A DNA stretch of 64,000 bases from Coprousia sp963931435 (GCA_963931435.1 OZ007012.1:1178001-1242000); one strand, 5' to 3'. Numbered from the stretch's first letter, positions 45,484 through 53,908 are shown. Notes: generated by a model from the letters alone, not told the origin. Numbers and translations are program-made.

Positions 45484-46998
45484 TTACTGGTAGCTCACCG
45501 TCTGGTGGTTGCGGTCCTTGACCACGACATCGTGCGCGCCGCCCTCGACGATCGAGGTGGAGGAAACGAGCGTCAGGCGCGCCTTCTGCTGCAGCTCCTT
45601 GATGGTCTTGGCGCCGCAGTTGCACATCGTGGACTTGATCTTGTAGAGCGTCGCCTGCACGCCCTCCTTGAGCGAGCCCGCATAGGGGACGTAGGAGTCG
45701 ACGCCCTCCTCGAAGGCGAGCTTGGAGGCGCCGCCGAGGTCGTAGCGCTGCCAGTTGCGGGCGCGCGCCGAGCCCTCGCCCCAGTACTCCTTCATGTACT
45801 GGCCGTTGACGTTGACGCGCGAGGTCGGGCTCTCGTCGAAGCGCGCGAAGTAGCGGCCGAGCATCATGAAGTCAGCGCCCATGGCGAGCGCGAGCGTCAT
45901 GTGGTAGTCGTAGACGATGCCGCCGTCGGAGCAGACGGGCACGTAGACGCCGGTCTCCTCGAAGTACTCGTCGCGCGCGCGGCACACGTCGATGAGGGCC
46001 GTTGCCTGGCCACGGCCGATGCCCTTGGTCTCGCGGGTGATGCAGATCGAGCCGCCGCCGATACCCACCTTGACGAAGTCGGCGCCGCAATCGGCGAGGT
46101 AGCGGAAGCCCTCGGCATCGACCACGTTGCCGGCGCCCACCTTGACGTCATCGCCATAGCGCTCGCGGATCCAGTCGATGGTGAGCTTCTGCCACTCGCT
46201 GAAGCCCTCGGAGGAATCGATGCAGAGCACGTCGGCGCCCGCCTCGATGAGCAGCGGCACGCGCTCGGCGTAGTCGCGCGTGTTGATGCCGGCGCCCACC
46301 ATGTAGCGCTTGTTGGCGTCGAGCATCTCGTCAGGGTTGGACTTGTGGGAATCGTAGTCCTTGCGGAACACGATGCCGGTCAGGCAGTCGTTCTCGTCCA
46401 CCACGGGGAGGGCGTTGAGCTTGTTGTCCCAGATGACGTCGTTGGCGCGCTTGAGAGTGATGTCCTTGTCGCCCACGATGAGCTTGCTCCGCGGGGTCAT
46501 GAAGGTCTCGACCTTCATCTGCGGGTCGTCGCGGCTGGGACGGTAGTCGCGGCTCGTGACGATACCCAGGAGCTTGCCGTGCGGGGTGCCGTCGGCGGTG
46601 ACGGGCATGGTGGAGTGCCCGGTGCGCTCCTTGAGCGCCATCACGTCGGCCATCGTCATGTCGGGCGTGAGGGTGGAGTCGGACACCACGAAGCCCGCCT
46701 TGTAGTCTTTGACCGCCTTGACTATGGCGGCCTCCTGCTCGGGGGTCTGCGAGCCGTAGATAAAGGCCATGCCGCCCTCGGTGGCAAGGGCGATGCCCAT
46801 GCGCTCGCCCGAGACGGACTGCATGATGGAGGAAACCATGGGGATGTTGAGGGAAATCGCCGGCTCCTCGCCGCGCTTAAAGCGGGTCAGCGGGGTCTTG
46901 AGCGAAACGTTGGCCGGCACATTCTCAGAGGAAGAGTAGCCGGGAACCAGCAGGTACTCAGAAAACGTATGGGACTCACCGGGGAAGAACATCGCCAT
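45484..46998 (-). CDS. guaB: IMP dehydrogenase
   Basis: GuaB oxidises IMP to XMP, the committed step to GMP. The 504-residue barrel has SLNIPMVSSIMQSVSGERM near the start and two CBS domains (MADVMALKERTGHSTMPV and ITLKRANDVIWDNKLNALPVV). The catalytic loop is VGIGGGSICITRE with its Cys, and GSARARNWQRY forms the flap. ATG at 46998 follows GAAGGAG by 5 bases. Its leader is about 100 bases; TACAAT at 47112-47107 is a likely -10. It is monocistronic and divergent from the ModE-like gene. Confidence 0.95.
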   Translation of the reverse strand: MAMFFPGESHTFSEYLLVPGYSSSENVPANVSLKTPLTRFKRGEEPAISLNIPMVSSIMQSVSGERMGIALATEGGMAFIYGSQTPEQEAAIVKAVKDYKAGFVVSDSTLTPDMTMADVMALKERTGHSTMPVTADGTPHGKLLGIVTSRDYRPSRDDPQMKVETFMTPRSKLIVGDKDITLKRANDVIWDNKLNALPVVDENDCLTGIVFRKDYDSHKSNPDEMLDANKRYMVGAGINTRDYAERVPLLIEAGADVLCIDSSEGFSEWQKLTIDWIRERYGDDVKVGAGNVVDAEGFRYLADCGADFVKVGIGGGSICITRETKGIGRGQATALIDVCRARDEYFEETGVYVPVCSDGGIVYDYHMTLALAMGADFMMLGRYFARFDESPTSRVNVNGQYMKEYWGEGSARARNWQRYDLGGASKLAFEEGVDSYVPYAGSLKEGVQATLYKIKSTMCNCGAKTIKELQQKARLTLVSSTSIVEGGAHDVVVKDRNHQTVSYQ

Positions 46999-47106
46999 GG
47001 GTACTCCTTCTCTGTTAGGCGCAAGCGCTCCCCGGGCACAGCGGCAACGAGGTGCGATGCGCGATGTAACCTTGCGAACCGCCTGGCACGCGGTCCGCCT
47101 GCAGGC

Positions 47107-47112
47107 ATTGTA
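47107..47112 (-). promoter_or_regulatory. guaB -10 element
   Basis: TACAAT on the minus strand; TTGATT lies only 13 bases upstream, so the -35 is uncertain. The leader of about 100 bases to the guaB ATG shows no recognised purine riboswitch. Confidence 0.45.
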
Positions 47113-47217
47113 ATGCAGCCGAAACAATCAAATGGCTGAAACTCTGAGTTGGGTCAATTAACACGGGACTTCCGCGAACGGTAGGAAAGTCGTCGCAGAC
47201 GGTACCCGTGCGCTTCG

Positions 47218-47226
47218 TGGTATCGT
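47218..47226 (+). promoter_or_regulatory. Promoter of the ModE-like gene (extended -10)
   Basis: TGG then TATCGT, about 21 bases before the ATG, with GAGGAGG between. No -35 is visible. The resulting leader is very short. Confidence 0.4.
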
Positions 47227-47246
47227 GCTGCGCAGAGGAGGTACTC

Positions 47247-47579
47247 ATGTCCATCGTTGCATCCGCCCGCATTACGCTCAAAAACTCCGAACTCGATCTG
47301 CCCGGTGCCTTTGGACTCGGTTGCGTGCAGCTGCTTGAAGGTGTGGCGACGGAGCACTCGCTCAACGGTGCCGCCAAACGGCTCGGCATGGCCTACTCCA
47401 AAGCGTGGCGCATCGTCCGCGAGGCCGAGGCACATCTGGGCTGCGTGCTCCTCCTGCGTGACGGTGCCCGCGGGTCGACGCTCACCCCCGAGGGCGAGCA
47501 CGCCGTTGCGGCATATCGCGCCCTCCAAGCCGAGGTAAACGAGCTCCTCGCCCAAAGATCTGACGAACTCTTTGGCTAG
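47247..47579 (+). CDS. Stand-alone ModE/LysR-type winged-helix DNA-binding protein
   Basis: The 110-residue product is only the N-terminal winged helix of the ModE type: GCVQLLEGVATEHSLNGAAKRLGMAYSKAWRIVREAE, then RDGARGSTLTPEGEHAV. No molybdate-binding domain follows. ModE-like single-domain proteins occur as transcription regulators, often for metal or molybdenum genes, but no such gene is adjacent. ATG at 47247 has AGAGGAGG 5 bases upstream. Target unknown. Confidence 0.8.
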   Translation: MSIVASARITLKNSELDLPGAFGLGCVQLLEGVATEHSLNGAAKRLGMAYSKAWRIVREAEAHLGCVLLLRDGARGSTLTPEGEHAVAAYRALQAEVNELLAQRSDELFG

Positions 47580-47712
47580 TCTGTTGGCAGCGCGGGCAGT
47601 TGCGCACATCTTGGCACTGTCTTGATAGCTCCCCTCTTGGCAAACCTTATCAACCGTTTAGCTAGCGTCGATGCGGTGGCGCTGAGGTGCAGGTGACCAA
47701 GCATTCCTCAAT

Positions 47713-47759
47713 CTGAATAGTTACGCACCATCTGTTGCGCAACATGTGTTACTATTCAG
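47713..47759 (+). promoter_or_regulatory. Promoter and palindromic operator of the TetR gene
   Basis: CTGAATAGT (47713-47721) and ACTATTCAG (47751-47759) are perfect inverted arms; with neighbouring bases they match over 13 of 15 positions. Inside lies the perfect palindrome TGTTGCGCAACA (47733-47744). The right arm overlaps an extended -10, TGT then TACTAT (47747-47755). A TetR dimer bound here would block the promoter, so autoregulation is likely. Confidence 0.7.
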
Positions 47760-47781
47760 TGCACCGGAGAAGGGAGTGTCT

Positions 47782-48351
47782 ATGCCGCCGCAACCTAAAT
47801 TTGACCGAGCGTCCGTTATCGAGGAGGCTCTCGAACTCGCGCGCGAAGGCGGGCTCGATGCCGTCAACGCGCGCGCCCTCGCTGCACGGCTGGGCACGTC
47901 GACCAAGCCCCTCTTTCGGCTCTTTACAGGCATGGAGGAACTCAAGGCGTGCCTCGTCGACGAGCTCAACGTTCGGTATAACGCGTACATGGACGCGCGC
48001 ATGACCGATGCGAACCGCTTGATTAGCCAAGGCATCGCCTACATCTCGTTTGCCCGGGAGGAACCGAAGATCTTCAACGCCCTTTTTATGAACCGCACCA
48101 TGGCGGGGTCCACCTTGCAGGGCGTCGCCGACGCCGAGTGGAACCGTGCAACCATTGAGAACGTCCGGGCAATCGCCGGGTGCGAACAGTCCGAGGCCGA
48201 AGCGGTCTTTCTCAAGGTCTGGCTCTTCTCGCATGGCATCGCCACGCAGATCGTCTCCAACCAGATCGCCATCAGCGACTCTGAGGTCGCAAGCCTGGTG
48301 ACGGACGCCTACCAGCGCTTTCTCGCGCCTACCGCTGGCAGCGCGGCATAA
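47782..48351 (+). CDS. TetR/AcrR family transcriptional regulator
   Basis: The 189-residue product has the TetR helix-turn-helix at the start (ASVIEEALELAREGGLDAV, then AARLGTSTKPLFRLF) and a helical ligand-binding part with a WHG-type segment (VWLFSHGIATQIV). ATG at 47782 has GGGAG 7 bases upstream. It is followed 41 bases later by a methyltransferase, which may be in the same transcript. A palindromic operator overlaps its promoter. Ligand unknown. Confidence 0.88.
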   Translation: MPPQPKFDRASVIEEALELAREGGLDAVNARALAARLGTSTKPLFRLFTGMEELKACLVDELNVRYNAYMDARMTDANRLISQGIAYISFAREEPKIFNALFMNRTMAGSTLQGVADAEWNRATIENVRAIAGCEQSEAEAVFLKVWLFSHGIATQIVSNQIAISDSEVASLVTDAYQRFLAPTAGSAA

Positions 48352-48392
48352 CCCAACCCCCTGTCTTGCACACCACCACGAAAGGATCGACC

Positions 48393-49043
48393 ATGCTTGA
48401 GCGAATGGACGAGTTCTTTGACTCCCGCCTTGCCATCTACGACGAGCACCAGCTCGACGCCATCGCCTCGGCACGCGACTTCTATCCGTTCACGGCGGGA
48501 CTGCTCCCCCGCGAGCCAGGCGCTCGCGTGCTCGACCTGGGCTGCGGTACGGGACTCGAGCTTGAATGGTACTTCCAGCTCAACCCGACGGCGCGCGTCA
48601 CCGGAATCGACCTGGCACCCGGGATGCTCGACGCCCTGCGCGCGAAGTTCCCCGAGCACAACCTCGAGCTCATCTGCGACTCATATTTTGACGTTCCCTT
48701 GGGAGCGCAGCGCTTTGATGCAGCGGTCTCGGTCGAGTCGCTCCACCACTTCACTCAAGCGGAGAAGATCCCGCTCTACACGCGCCTGTGCACCGCGCTC
48801 GTTCCGGGCGGCAGCTTTATCCTCACGGACTACTTTGTTGCCGCGGGCGCCGAGGAAGCGCGGCTCCGCGGGGAGCTTGAGCGGCTCCGCCGCGAGCAGG
48901 GCATCGAGGACGGCGAGTTCTACCATTTCGACACGCCGCTCACCGTCGCTCACGAGATGGAGGCGCTCCGCGCAGCAGGCTTTACGCAGGTTGAGGTGCT
49001 CGGCTCCTGGGCCTCGACCGCAACGCTCCGCGCCACCCGATAG
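48393..49043 (+). CDS. Class I SAM-dependent methyltransferase
   Basis: The 216-residue product has SAM motif I VLDLGCGTGLELEWY, motif II GIDLAPGMLDALRAKF and the post-motif SVESLHHF, typical of small-molecule methyltransferases. ATG at 48393 follows AAAGGA. It lies downstream of the TetR gene on the same strand and may be its target. Substrate cannot be inferred. Confidence 0.85.
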   Translation: MLERMDEFFDSRLAIYDEHQLDAIASARDFYPFTAGLLPREPGARVLDLGCGTGLELEWYFQLNPTARVTGIDLAPGMLDALRAKFPEHNLELICDSYFDVPLGAQRFDAAVSVESLHHFTQAEKIPLYTRLCTALVPGGSFILTDYFVAAGAEEARLRGELERLRREQGIEDGEFYHFDTPLTVAHEMEALRAAGFTQVEVLGSWASTATLRATR

Positions 49044-49050
49044 AGCGATG

Positions 49051-49177
49051 CCGATTGCCCACGTCACCCTCGTGCTCGTAAGCGGCGGCATGGGCCCGGG
49101 CCTTGCGCAGCAAACCGCTGACAACGCAAGGCAAGCACGTGCCCACGTAAGAAGGCGAGCAAGATACGGGCAATCGG
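49051..49177. repeat. Nested inverted repeats between convergent genes
   Basis: CCGATTGCCC (49051-49060) and GGGCAATCGG (49168-49177) are perfect 10-bp arms. Within them CCTTGCG (49101-49107) and CGCAAGG (49125-49131) form a second stem. The region lies between the converging methyltransferase and mntP genes and may be a structured bidirectional terminator. There are no U-runs. Confidence 0.4.
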
Positions 49178-49213
49178 CCAACTCGTGCCGCAGGCGCTCA
49201 CGCAGCAGCACAT

Positions 49214-49789
49214 CTACGAGAGAAACGCCCGCAGGCCGATGATGATGAGCACGATGCCGCCCACGACCTCTGCCCGCGGGCCAAAATGCGCCCCGAGCCG
49301 CCGCCCAAGCGCGATCACCGCGAGGCAACACACAAGCGTCGTGATACCGATGGCGGCACCGTAGAGCACGATGTTGGCACCCGCCGCGGCAAGCGACACG
49401 CCCACGATAAAGGCGTCGATCGAGGTCGCGATCGCCTCAAAGAAGATGGTAGGGTACGTAAGGCGCGTGGTGGGGCACTGCTCGGGCTCGCGCAGATCCT
49501 GTACCGCCTCCCAGATCATCTTGCCACCCACAAAACCAAGGATAACAAGGGAAACGATGCCCGCATACGCCTCGATAAGGGGCGCGACCAACGTGCCGCC
49601 AAAAAAGCCGGCGATGGGCATCGCCATCTGAAAGAGCGCAAACAGGACGGGCATCGCGAGCTTTTTGGATGTCGGCATATCGGGCTCACAGAGCGAGTTT
49701 GAGAGCGTGACCGCCATCGCGTCCATGGCTAGCGCCACGCCAAGCACGAGCGCCTCGAGCGCATCGCCCGAGCTCAAGAACGAATTCAC
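49214..49789 (-). CDS. mntP: Manganese efflux pump MntP
   Basis: MntP exports Mn(II) from the cytoplasm. The 191-residue product has six hydrophobic helices in two homologous halves, with the paired acidic motifs LGVALAMDAMAVTLSN and AIATSIDAFIVGVSLA, and the GGKMIWEA loop. The GTG start has GGGAGG 5 bases upstream. The upstream gap is only about 54 bases, so the yybP-ykoY Mn riboswitch often found before mntP is not present there. Confidence 0.9.
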   Translation of the reverse strand: MNSFLSSGDALEALVLGVALAMDAMAVTLSNSLCEPDMPTSKKLAMPVLFALFQMAMPIAGFFGGTLVAPLIEAYAGIVSLVILGFVGGKMIWEAVQDLREPEQCPTTRLTYPTIFFEAIATSIDAFIVGVSLAAAGANIVLYGAAIGITTLVCCLAVIALGRRLGAHFGPRAEVVGGIVLIIIGLRAFLS

Positions 49790-49843
49790 TGCAACCTCCC
49801 AGGGGCAGAGCCGATTAAACGTAGGCGCGATGCATGCGGCTCG

Positions 49844-51022
49844 TTAGGGCTCAGGGGGATTGCAGAAGAGGCGAAGCGCCTGGTCGAGACTATCGGCAAC
49901 ATAGAGCGGGTCATCGGTGCCGGCGAACATGCGCAGATAGCTCGTGTCGCGGTGCCGAGCGATGCCGATGCGCGTGGCGGCGCCGCCTGCGGGCGCGTTA
50001 CGGTGCGCAACCTCGCAGAGCGCCAGGAAGCGCTCGTGCCGCTCCTGCTGCGGCTCATCGGCAGAGCCGGTGAGCGAGAAGTCGATGGCGGGCCCGAAAC
50101 CGTGCTCGAGCGCACCGGTGGCGCAGACGTGGTCGGCATGGGTCTTGAGGCCCGGATAGAAGACGCGCCCGATCGCAGGATGGCAGCGGAGGTATTCGGC
50201 GATGGCGCGCGCATGATCGAAGTGGCGCTGCATGCGCGCGGCGAGCGTGTCGAGACCCTCAGCGAGCGCTGCGAGGTCGCAGGCGTCAAGCTCGAGGGCG
50301 GCGGCAGGCGCCGCGGGATCCCCAAGATCGAAGGAGAGCAGGCGGAAGGCGTCCTCCGCCTCGGGACGCACCACGCGGCGACGGCCGCGCCCCGAAAGGG
50401 AGCGCGCCACCGAGACGGCGACGGCCTTCTGAGAGAGGGCACCGGCCGCCACGCGGTCGAGCGCCTCGAGCGAGATGGTCGCCCCGAGTTTGAGCGGATG
50501 GCAGCCGAAGGCGGAGGGAACGGTGTTGTCCACGATGAGGAGCGCACCGGACGCGGCCGCGGCGCGCGAAAGCTCCCGCAGGTCGGGTACGCGCAAGCCG
50601 AACCCGCCGACGCTCGGAACGAACCAGAAGGTGCGCCTCGAGACGCGCCCCGCAGGATAGGCATAGGATGCGGGCGACCCCTCTGCCGCAAGGCGCGTGT
50701 CGCCCCAGCCGAGCTCCCGAGGGCCGTCGGACGCCTCAGCGGACTCCTCCTGCTCCTGAGTGCCGGCGTCCTCTCCCCACCCCGAGGCGACCAGGAAGGC
50801 AGCCGGAGAGGGATCGGCCGCGAGCGTCACCCGGCGCCCGGGAAAGAGTTCGCCAAACGCGTCGGCGAAGTCGTCAGCGAAGGCGACGAGGTGGTCCTCG
50901 GGCCCCACGAGGCCGATCTTGGCGAGGACATCGACCGTGTGGCGCGCCGGGACGAGCCAGGTGGCACGGGCGCCCTGCAGCTCGGCGAAGCGCTCAGCGA
51001 GCGCACCCTGCGTCTGGTCCAT
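49844..51022 (-). CDS. Cys/Met-metabolism PLP-fold protein lacking the catalytic lysine
   Basis: The 392-residue product aligns with the cystathionine gamma-synthase/lyase family. LLIVDNTVPSAF matches the DNT pocket motif (D165) and HPLKLGATI the following strand. The C-terminal stretch HPAIGRVFYPGLKTHADH and late RIGIARHRDTSYLR also fit. Where the family has S-(A/T)-T-K for PLP, this protein has EALDR, placing Arg190 at the Schiff-base lysine. The middle (about 85-110) is an acidic insertion. It may be a pseudoenzyme with a binding role. ATG at 51022 follows GAGGGG. Confidence 0.75.
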   Translation of the reverse strand: MDQTQGALAERFAELQGARATWLVPARHTVDVLAKIGLVGPEDHLVAFADDFADAFGELFPGRRVTLAADPSPAAFLVASGWGEDAGTQEQEESAEASDGPRELGWGDTRLAAEGSPASYAYPAGRVSRRTFWFVPSVGGFGLRVPDLRELSRAAAASGALLIVDNTVPSAFGCHPLKLGATISLEALDRVAAGALSQKAVAVSVARSLSGRGRRRVVRPEAEDAFRLLSFDLGDPAAPAAALELDACDLAALAEGLDTLAARMQRHFDHARAIAEYLRCHPAIGRVFYPGLKTHADHVCATGALEHGFGPAIDFSLTGSADEPQQERHERFLALCEVAHRNAPAGGAATRIGIARHRDTSYLRMFAGTDDPLYVADSLDQALRLFCNPPEP

Positions 51023-51164
51023 GACCCCTCCCCTCGTCTGCGACGGAACAAGTATACCGGGTTTGCCCGCACCGTGCGGGGCGCACGGCAAAACGGGTGC
51101 AACGGTCGGCGGGCGGCACGGAAGCAGCGCCGGCGCTCCCCTTCCATCGCACCCCGATAGCCGA

Positions 51165-51204
51165 ATGGCGACACCATCGCTCCGGAGGCAGATGGTGTCG
51201 CCAT
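51165..51204 (-). terminator. Long hairpin after thrS
   Basis: ATGGCGACACCATC (51165-51178) and GATGGTGTCGCCAT (51191-51204) form a perfect 14-bp stem with a 12-base loop, 15 bases after the thrS stop. No U-run follows on the minus strand (TCGGC). It probably terminates or protects the thrS mRNA 3' end. Confidence 0.6.
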
Positions 51205-51219
51205 CCCGTCGCGCTGCGC

Positions 51220-52983
51220 TTACCGGCGCTCGGAAATCTCGGCCTTGACCTCAGCGATGAAGTCATCGAGGTCGGCAGCGTGCGTCTCGTTGGTGCGGTC
51301 GCGCACTGAGATGTTCCCGGCCTCGACCTCCTGCTCGCCAAGGATGAGCATGTACGGAGGACGGTCGATGTTGCGCGCCTCGCGAATCTTGTAGCCGATC
51401 TTCTCGTCGCGCTCGTCGAGCACCGCGCGGATGCCCGCCGCCTCGAGCTTCTCGGTCACGCCGCGCGCGTAGTCGCGGCTCTTCTCGGAGACGGGCAGGA
51501 CCTTGACCTGGACCGGTGCGAGCCATGTGGGGAACTTGCCCTCGTAGTGCTCGATGAGGATGCCGATGAAGCGCTCGATGGAGCCGAAGCACACGCGATG
51601 CAACATGATCGGGCGTTTCTTGGACCCGTCGGCGTCAACGTATTCGAGATCGAAGTTGAGCGGCATCTGGAAGTCCAGCTGCACGGTACCGCACTGCCAG
51701 GTGCGTCCGAGCGAGTCCTCCAGGTGGAAGTCGATCTTGGGGCCATAGAAGGCGCCGTCGCCCTCGTTGACCACGTAGTCCTTGCCCAGGCGCTCGAGCG
51801 CCTCGCGCAGACCCGCTTCGGCGCGCTCCCAGTCCTCGTCGGAGCCCATCGAGTCATCGGGACGGGTGGAGAGCTCGAGGTGGTAGGTGAAACCGAACTT
51901 CTGGTAGACGGAGTCGATGAGGTTCACCACGCCCACGATCTCGTCGGTGAGCTGGTCGGGGCGGACGAACAGGTGCGCGTCGTCCTGGTTGAAGCAGCGC
52001 ACGCGGAACAGGCCGTGGAGGGCACCGCGCATCTCGTGACGGTGCACGAGACCGATCTCGCCGGCGCGGATGGGCAGCTCGCGATAGCTATGCGGCTTCG
52101 ACTTGTACACGAGAACGCCGCCGGGACAGTTCATCGGCTTGATGCAGTACTCCTCATCGTCGATGATCGTGGAGTACATGTTGTCCTTGTAGTGATCCCA
52201 GTGGCCCGAGGTCTCCCACAGGCTCTTGCTCATGATCTGCGGGGTCGAGATCTCCACGTAGCCCGCCTTGTGGTGGATCTCGCGCCAGTAGTTGAGCAGC
52301 TCATTTTTAAGGATCATGCCGTTGGGCAGGAAGAACGGGAAGCCCGGCGCCTCGTCGCGCATCATGAAGATGTCCATCTCGCGGCCGATCTTGCGGTGGT
52401 CGCGGCGCTTGGCCTCCTCGATGAGGCGCAGGTGCTCGTCGAGCTCGGCCTTGGTGGCAAAGGCGGTACCATTCACACGGGTGAGCATCTTGTTGGCCTT
52501 ATCGCCCTTCCAATAGGCGCCCGAGACGCCCGTGAGCTTGAAGGCCTTGAGCGCCTTGGTGTAGGTGAGGTGCGGCCCGACGCACATGTCGATGTACTCG
52601 CCCTGCTGGTAGAAGGTGATGCGCGCGTCTTCGGGCAGGTCGCCGATGTGCTCGACCTTGTACTTCTCGCCGCGCTCCTCCATGAGCGCGATGGCCTCCT
52701 CACGCGGGAGCTCGAAGACGGAGAACTTGAGGTTCTCCTTCACGATCTTTCTCATCTCGGCCTCGATCGCGGGGAAGTCGTCCTCGGAGATCTTCTGGCC
52801 CTCGGGGAGGTCGATGTCGTAGTAGAAGCCGTTCTCGGTCGCGGGACCGTAGGCGAAATCGGCCTCGGGATAGAGGCGCTTGATGGCCTGGGCCATGATG
52901 TGGGCGGCGCTGTGGCGGATGACGTGGGTGACCTCGTCGACCGGGCACTCGTCGACGTGGCCGTCGTTGTATAGGACCTTCAT
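51220..52983 (-). CDS. thrS: Threonyl-tRNA synthetase lacking the TGS domain
   Basis: ThrRS charges tRNA-Thr. The 587-residue product has the editing domain (HVIRHSAAHIMAQAIKRLYP, then GEYIDMCVGPHL), the class-II core (PGFPFFLPNGMILKNEL, CIKPMNCPGG, RHEMRGALHGLFRVR) and the anticodon domain (PPYMLILGEQEVEAGNISV). The N-terminal TGS domain of about 60 residues is missing; the protein starts only about 20 residues before the editing domain. ATG at 52983 has TTGGAG 5 bases upstream. A terminator-like hairpin lies in its leader. Confidence 0.95.
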   Translation of the reverse strand: MKVLYNDGHVDECPVDEVTHVIRHSAAHIMAQAIKRLYPEADFAYGPATENGFYYDIDLPEGQKISEDDFPAIEAEMRKIVKENLKFSVFELPREEAIALMEERGEKYKVEHIGDLPEDARITFYQQGEYIDMCVGPHLTYTKALKAFKLTGVSGAYWKGDKANKMLTRVNGTAFATKAELDEHLRLIEEAKRRDHRKIGREMDIFMMRDEAPGFPFFLPNGMILKNELLNYWREIHHKAGYVEISTPQIMSKSLWETSGHWDHYKDNMYSTIIDDEEYCIKPMNCPGGVLVYKSKPHSYRELPIRAGEIGLVHRHEMRGALHGLFRVRCFNQDDAHLFVRPDQLTDEIVGVVNLIDSVYQKFGFTYHLELSTRPDDSMGSDEDWERAEAGLREALERLGKDYVVNEGDGAFYGPKIDFHLEDSLGRTWQCGTVQLDFQMPLNFDLEYVDADGSKKRPIMLHRVCFGSIERFIGILIEHYEGKFPTWLAPVQVKVLPVSEKSRDYARGVTEKLEAAGIRAVLDERDEKIGYKIREARNIDRPPYMLILGEQEVEAGNISVRDRTNETHAADLDDFIAEVKAEISERR

Positions 52984-53028
52984 GGGTTGCTCCAATCTCA
53001 GGTATCGGACAGCGGAATCGATCAACAG

Positions 53029-53054
53029 AAAAACGCCCGGACGCCGAACGGGCG
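53029..53054 (-). terminator. Terminator-like hairpin in the thrS leader
   Basis: A perfect 6-bp stem CGCCCG/CGGGCG with a 9-base loop, read on the minus strand, is followed by TTTTT. It lies about 125 bases after the zinc-ribbon gene and only about 45 bases before thrS. It is either the terminator of the former or an attenuator of the latter. GC-rich complementary segments upstream (GGCCGCGCGGCC near 53082-53093) could form alternatives. No T-box consensus was found. Confidence 0.6.
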
Positions 53055-53179
53055 GCGCCGAGCGCTATAGGGCGTCCGCCCGTGGCCGCGCGGCCATTCC
53101 GAGGGGCGGGCGCCTAGATAGTCTGCGTGCGAACGATGTTTGCGCAGCGAGATGGCATCGGTGAGAGCCCTTCCACTCC

Positions 53180-53605
53180 CTACTGGATGTGCGTGCGGCA
53201 GTAGGGGCAGACCTTCCAGTGCGCCTCGAGCGGACGGTGGCAGCTGGGGCAGACGTTGCGCACCTGCGTGTTGCACACCGGACACACCACGAAGTCCTTC
53301 TCGATGGGGCTGCCGCACTTGGGGCAGGTGCCGTAGGCGGCGAGCTGGCGCTCGCGCAGGGCCATGTCGAGCTCCTGTTCCTCGCGATCCACCAGGTAGG
53401 CGCTGGGACGGAGGGCGAGGTAGGCGATGAGCCCGACGAAGGGCACGAGCGCGACGATGCCCCACGCCCAGAACGCGGCGATGCCGCGACGGCGGGCGTC
53501 GACGAAGACGTAGACGACGGAGAGCACGTAGAGGACGGCGACGAAGCCGATGAGCAGATAGAGCACCGGCATCAGCGGCTCGAGGAGCTCCTTGATCATG
53601 TCCAT
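53180..53605 (-). CDS. Membrane protein with PLDc_N-like region and two zinc ribbons
   Basis: The 141-residue product has two membrane helices (about residues 10-34 and 44-64) with the PLDc_N-type feature VFVDARRRGIAAFWAWGIVALVPFVGLIAYL. A charged helix and two zinc ribbons follow: CPKC...CPVC and CPSC...CPYC. Such proteins are small membrane-anchored zinc ribbons of unknown function. ATG at 53605 is used; its ribosome site AAGG is about 13 bases away, so the start is less certain. Confidence 0.75.
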   Translation of the reverse strand: MDMIKELLEPLMPVLYLLIGFVAVLYVLSVVYVFVDARRRGIAAFWAWGIVALVPFVGLIAYLALRPSAYLVDREEQELDMALRERQLAAYGTCPKCGSPIEKDFVVCPVCNTQVRNVCPSCHRPLEAHWKVCPYCRTHIQ

Positions 53606-53908
53606 GCGAAAAACCAAACCTTCCCTCGCGGTCAACATGCCGCAACATTGTATACCGAACGGCCCCGCGATCCGGCTACGACACGTCAACGACATAGAAC
53701 GGACCCCGCGGAGGGAAATGCGCCAGAACGTGTCAGAGACCGGAAGGCGACACATCGCGGGGAGGGCCGAGGGCCCTTGCGGCGCGCCGTGCGCGAAAAG
53801 ACGTGCCAGACCCGCCCGCCGAGCTTGCCGCAGGCGGCGCGCGGTGGCACGATTGCGAGGAGCACCGCGATCCAAAAGACGCTGCGACCCGACCCGAAGG
53901 GAGCCCCC
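53606..53908. other. Divergent intergenic region
   Basis: This 303-base gap separates the leftward zinc-ribbon gene from the rightward PHP phosphatase. TATACAAT on the minus strand (53654-53647) is a good -10 for the zinc-ribbon gene. For the rightward gene no convincing promoter is visible, although TTGCCG-N17-CACGAT near 53825-53855 is possible. The stretch is GC-rich with several short self-complementary runs (for example GGGCCGAGGGCCC) and has no credible open frame. Confidence 0.4.
53647..53654 (-). promoter_or_regulatory. -10 element of the zinc-ribbon membrane protein gene
   Basis: TATACAAT on the minus strand gives a start near 53640 and a leader of about 35 bases to ATG 53605. It rules out the longer upstream frame as the protein start. 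Confidence 0.5.

Noticed and set aside
49790..49843. yybP-ykoY manganese riboswitch before mntP
   Set aside because: The gap between the upstream gene and mntP is about 54 bases, too short, and no conserved core was seen.
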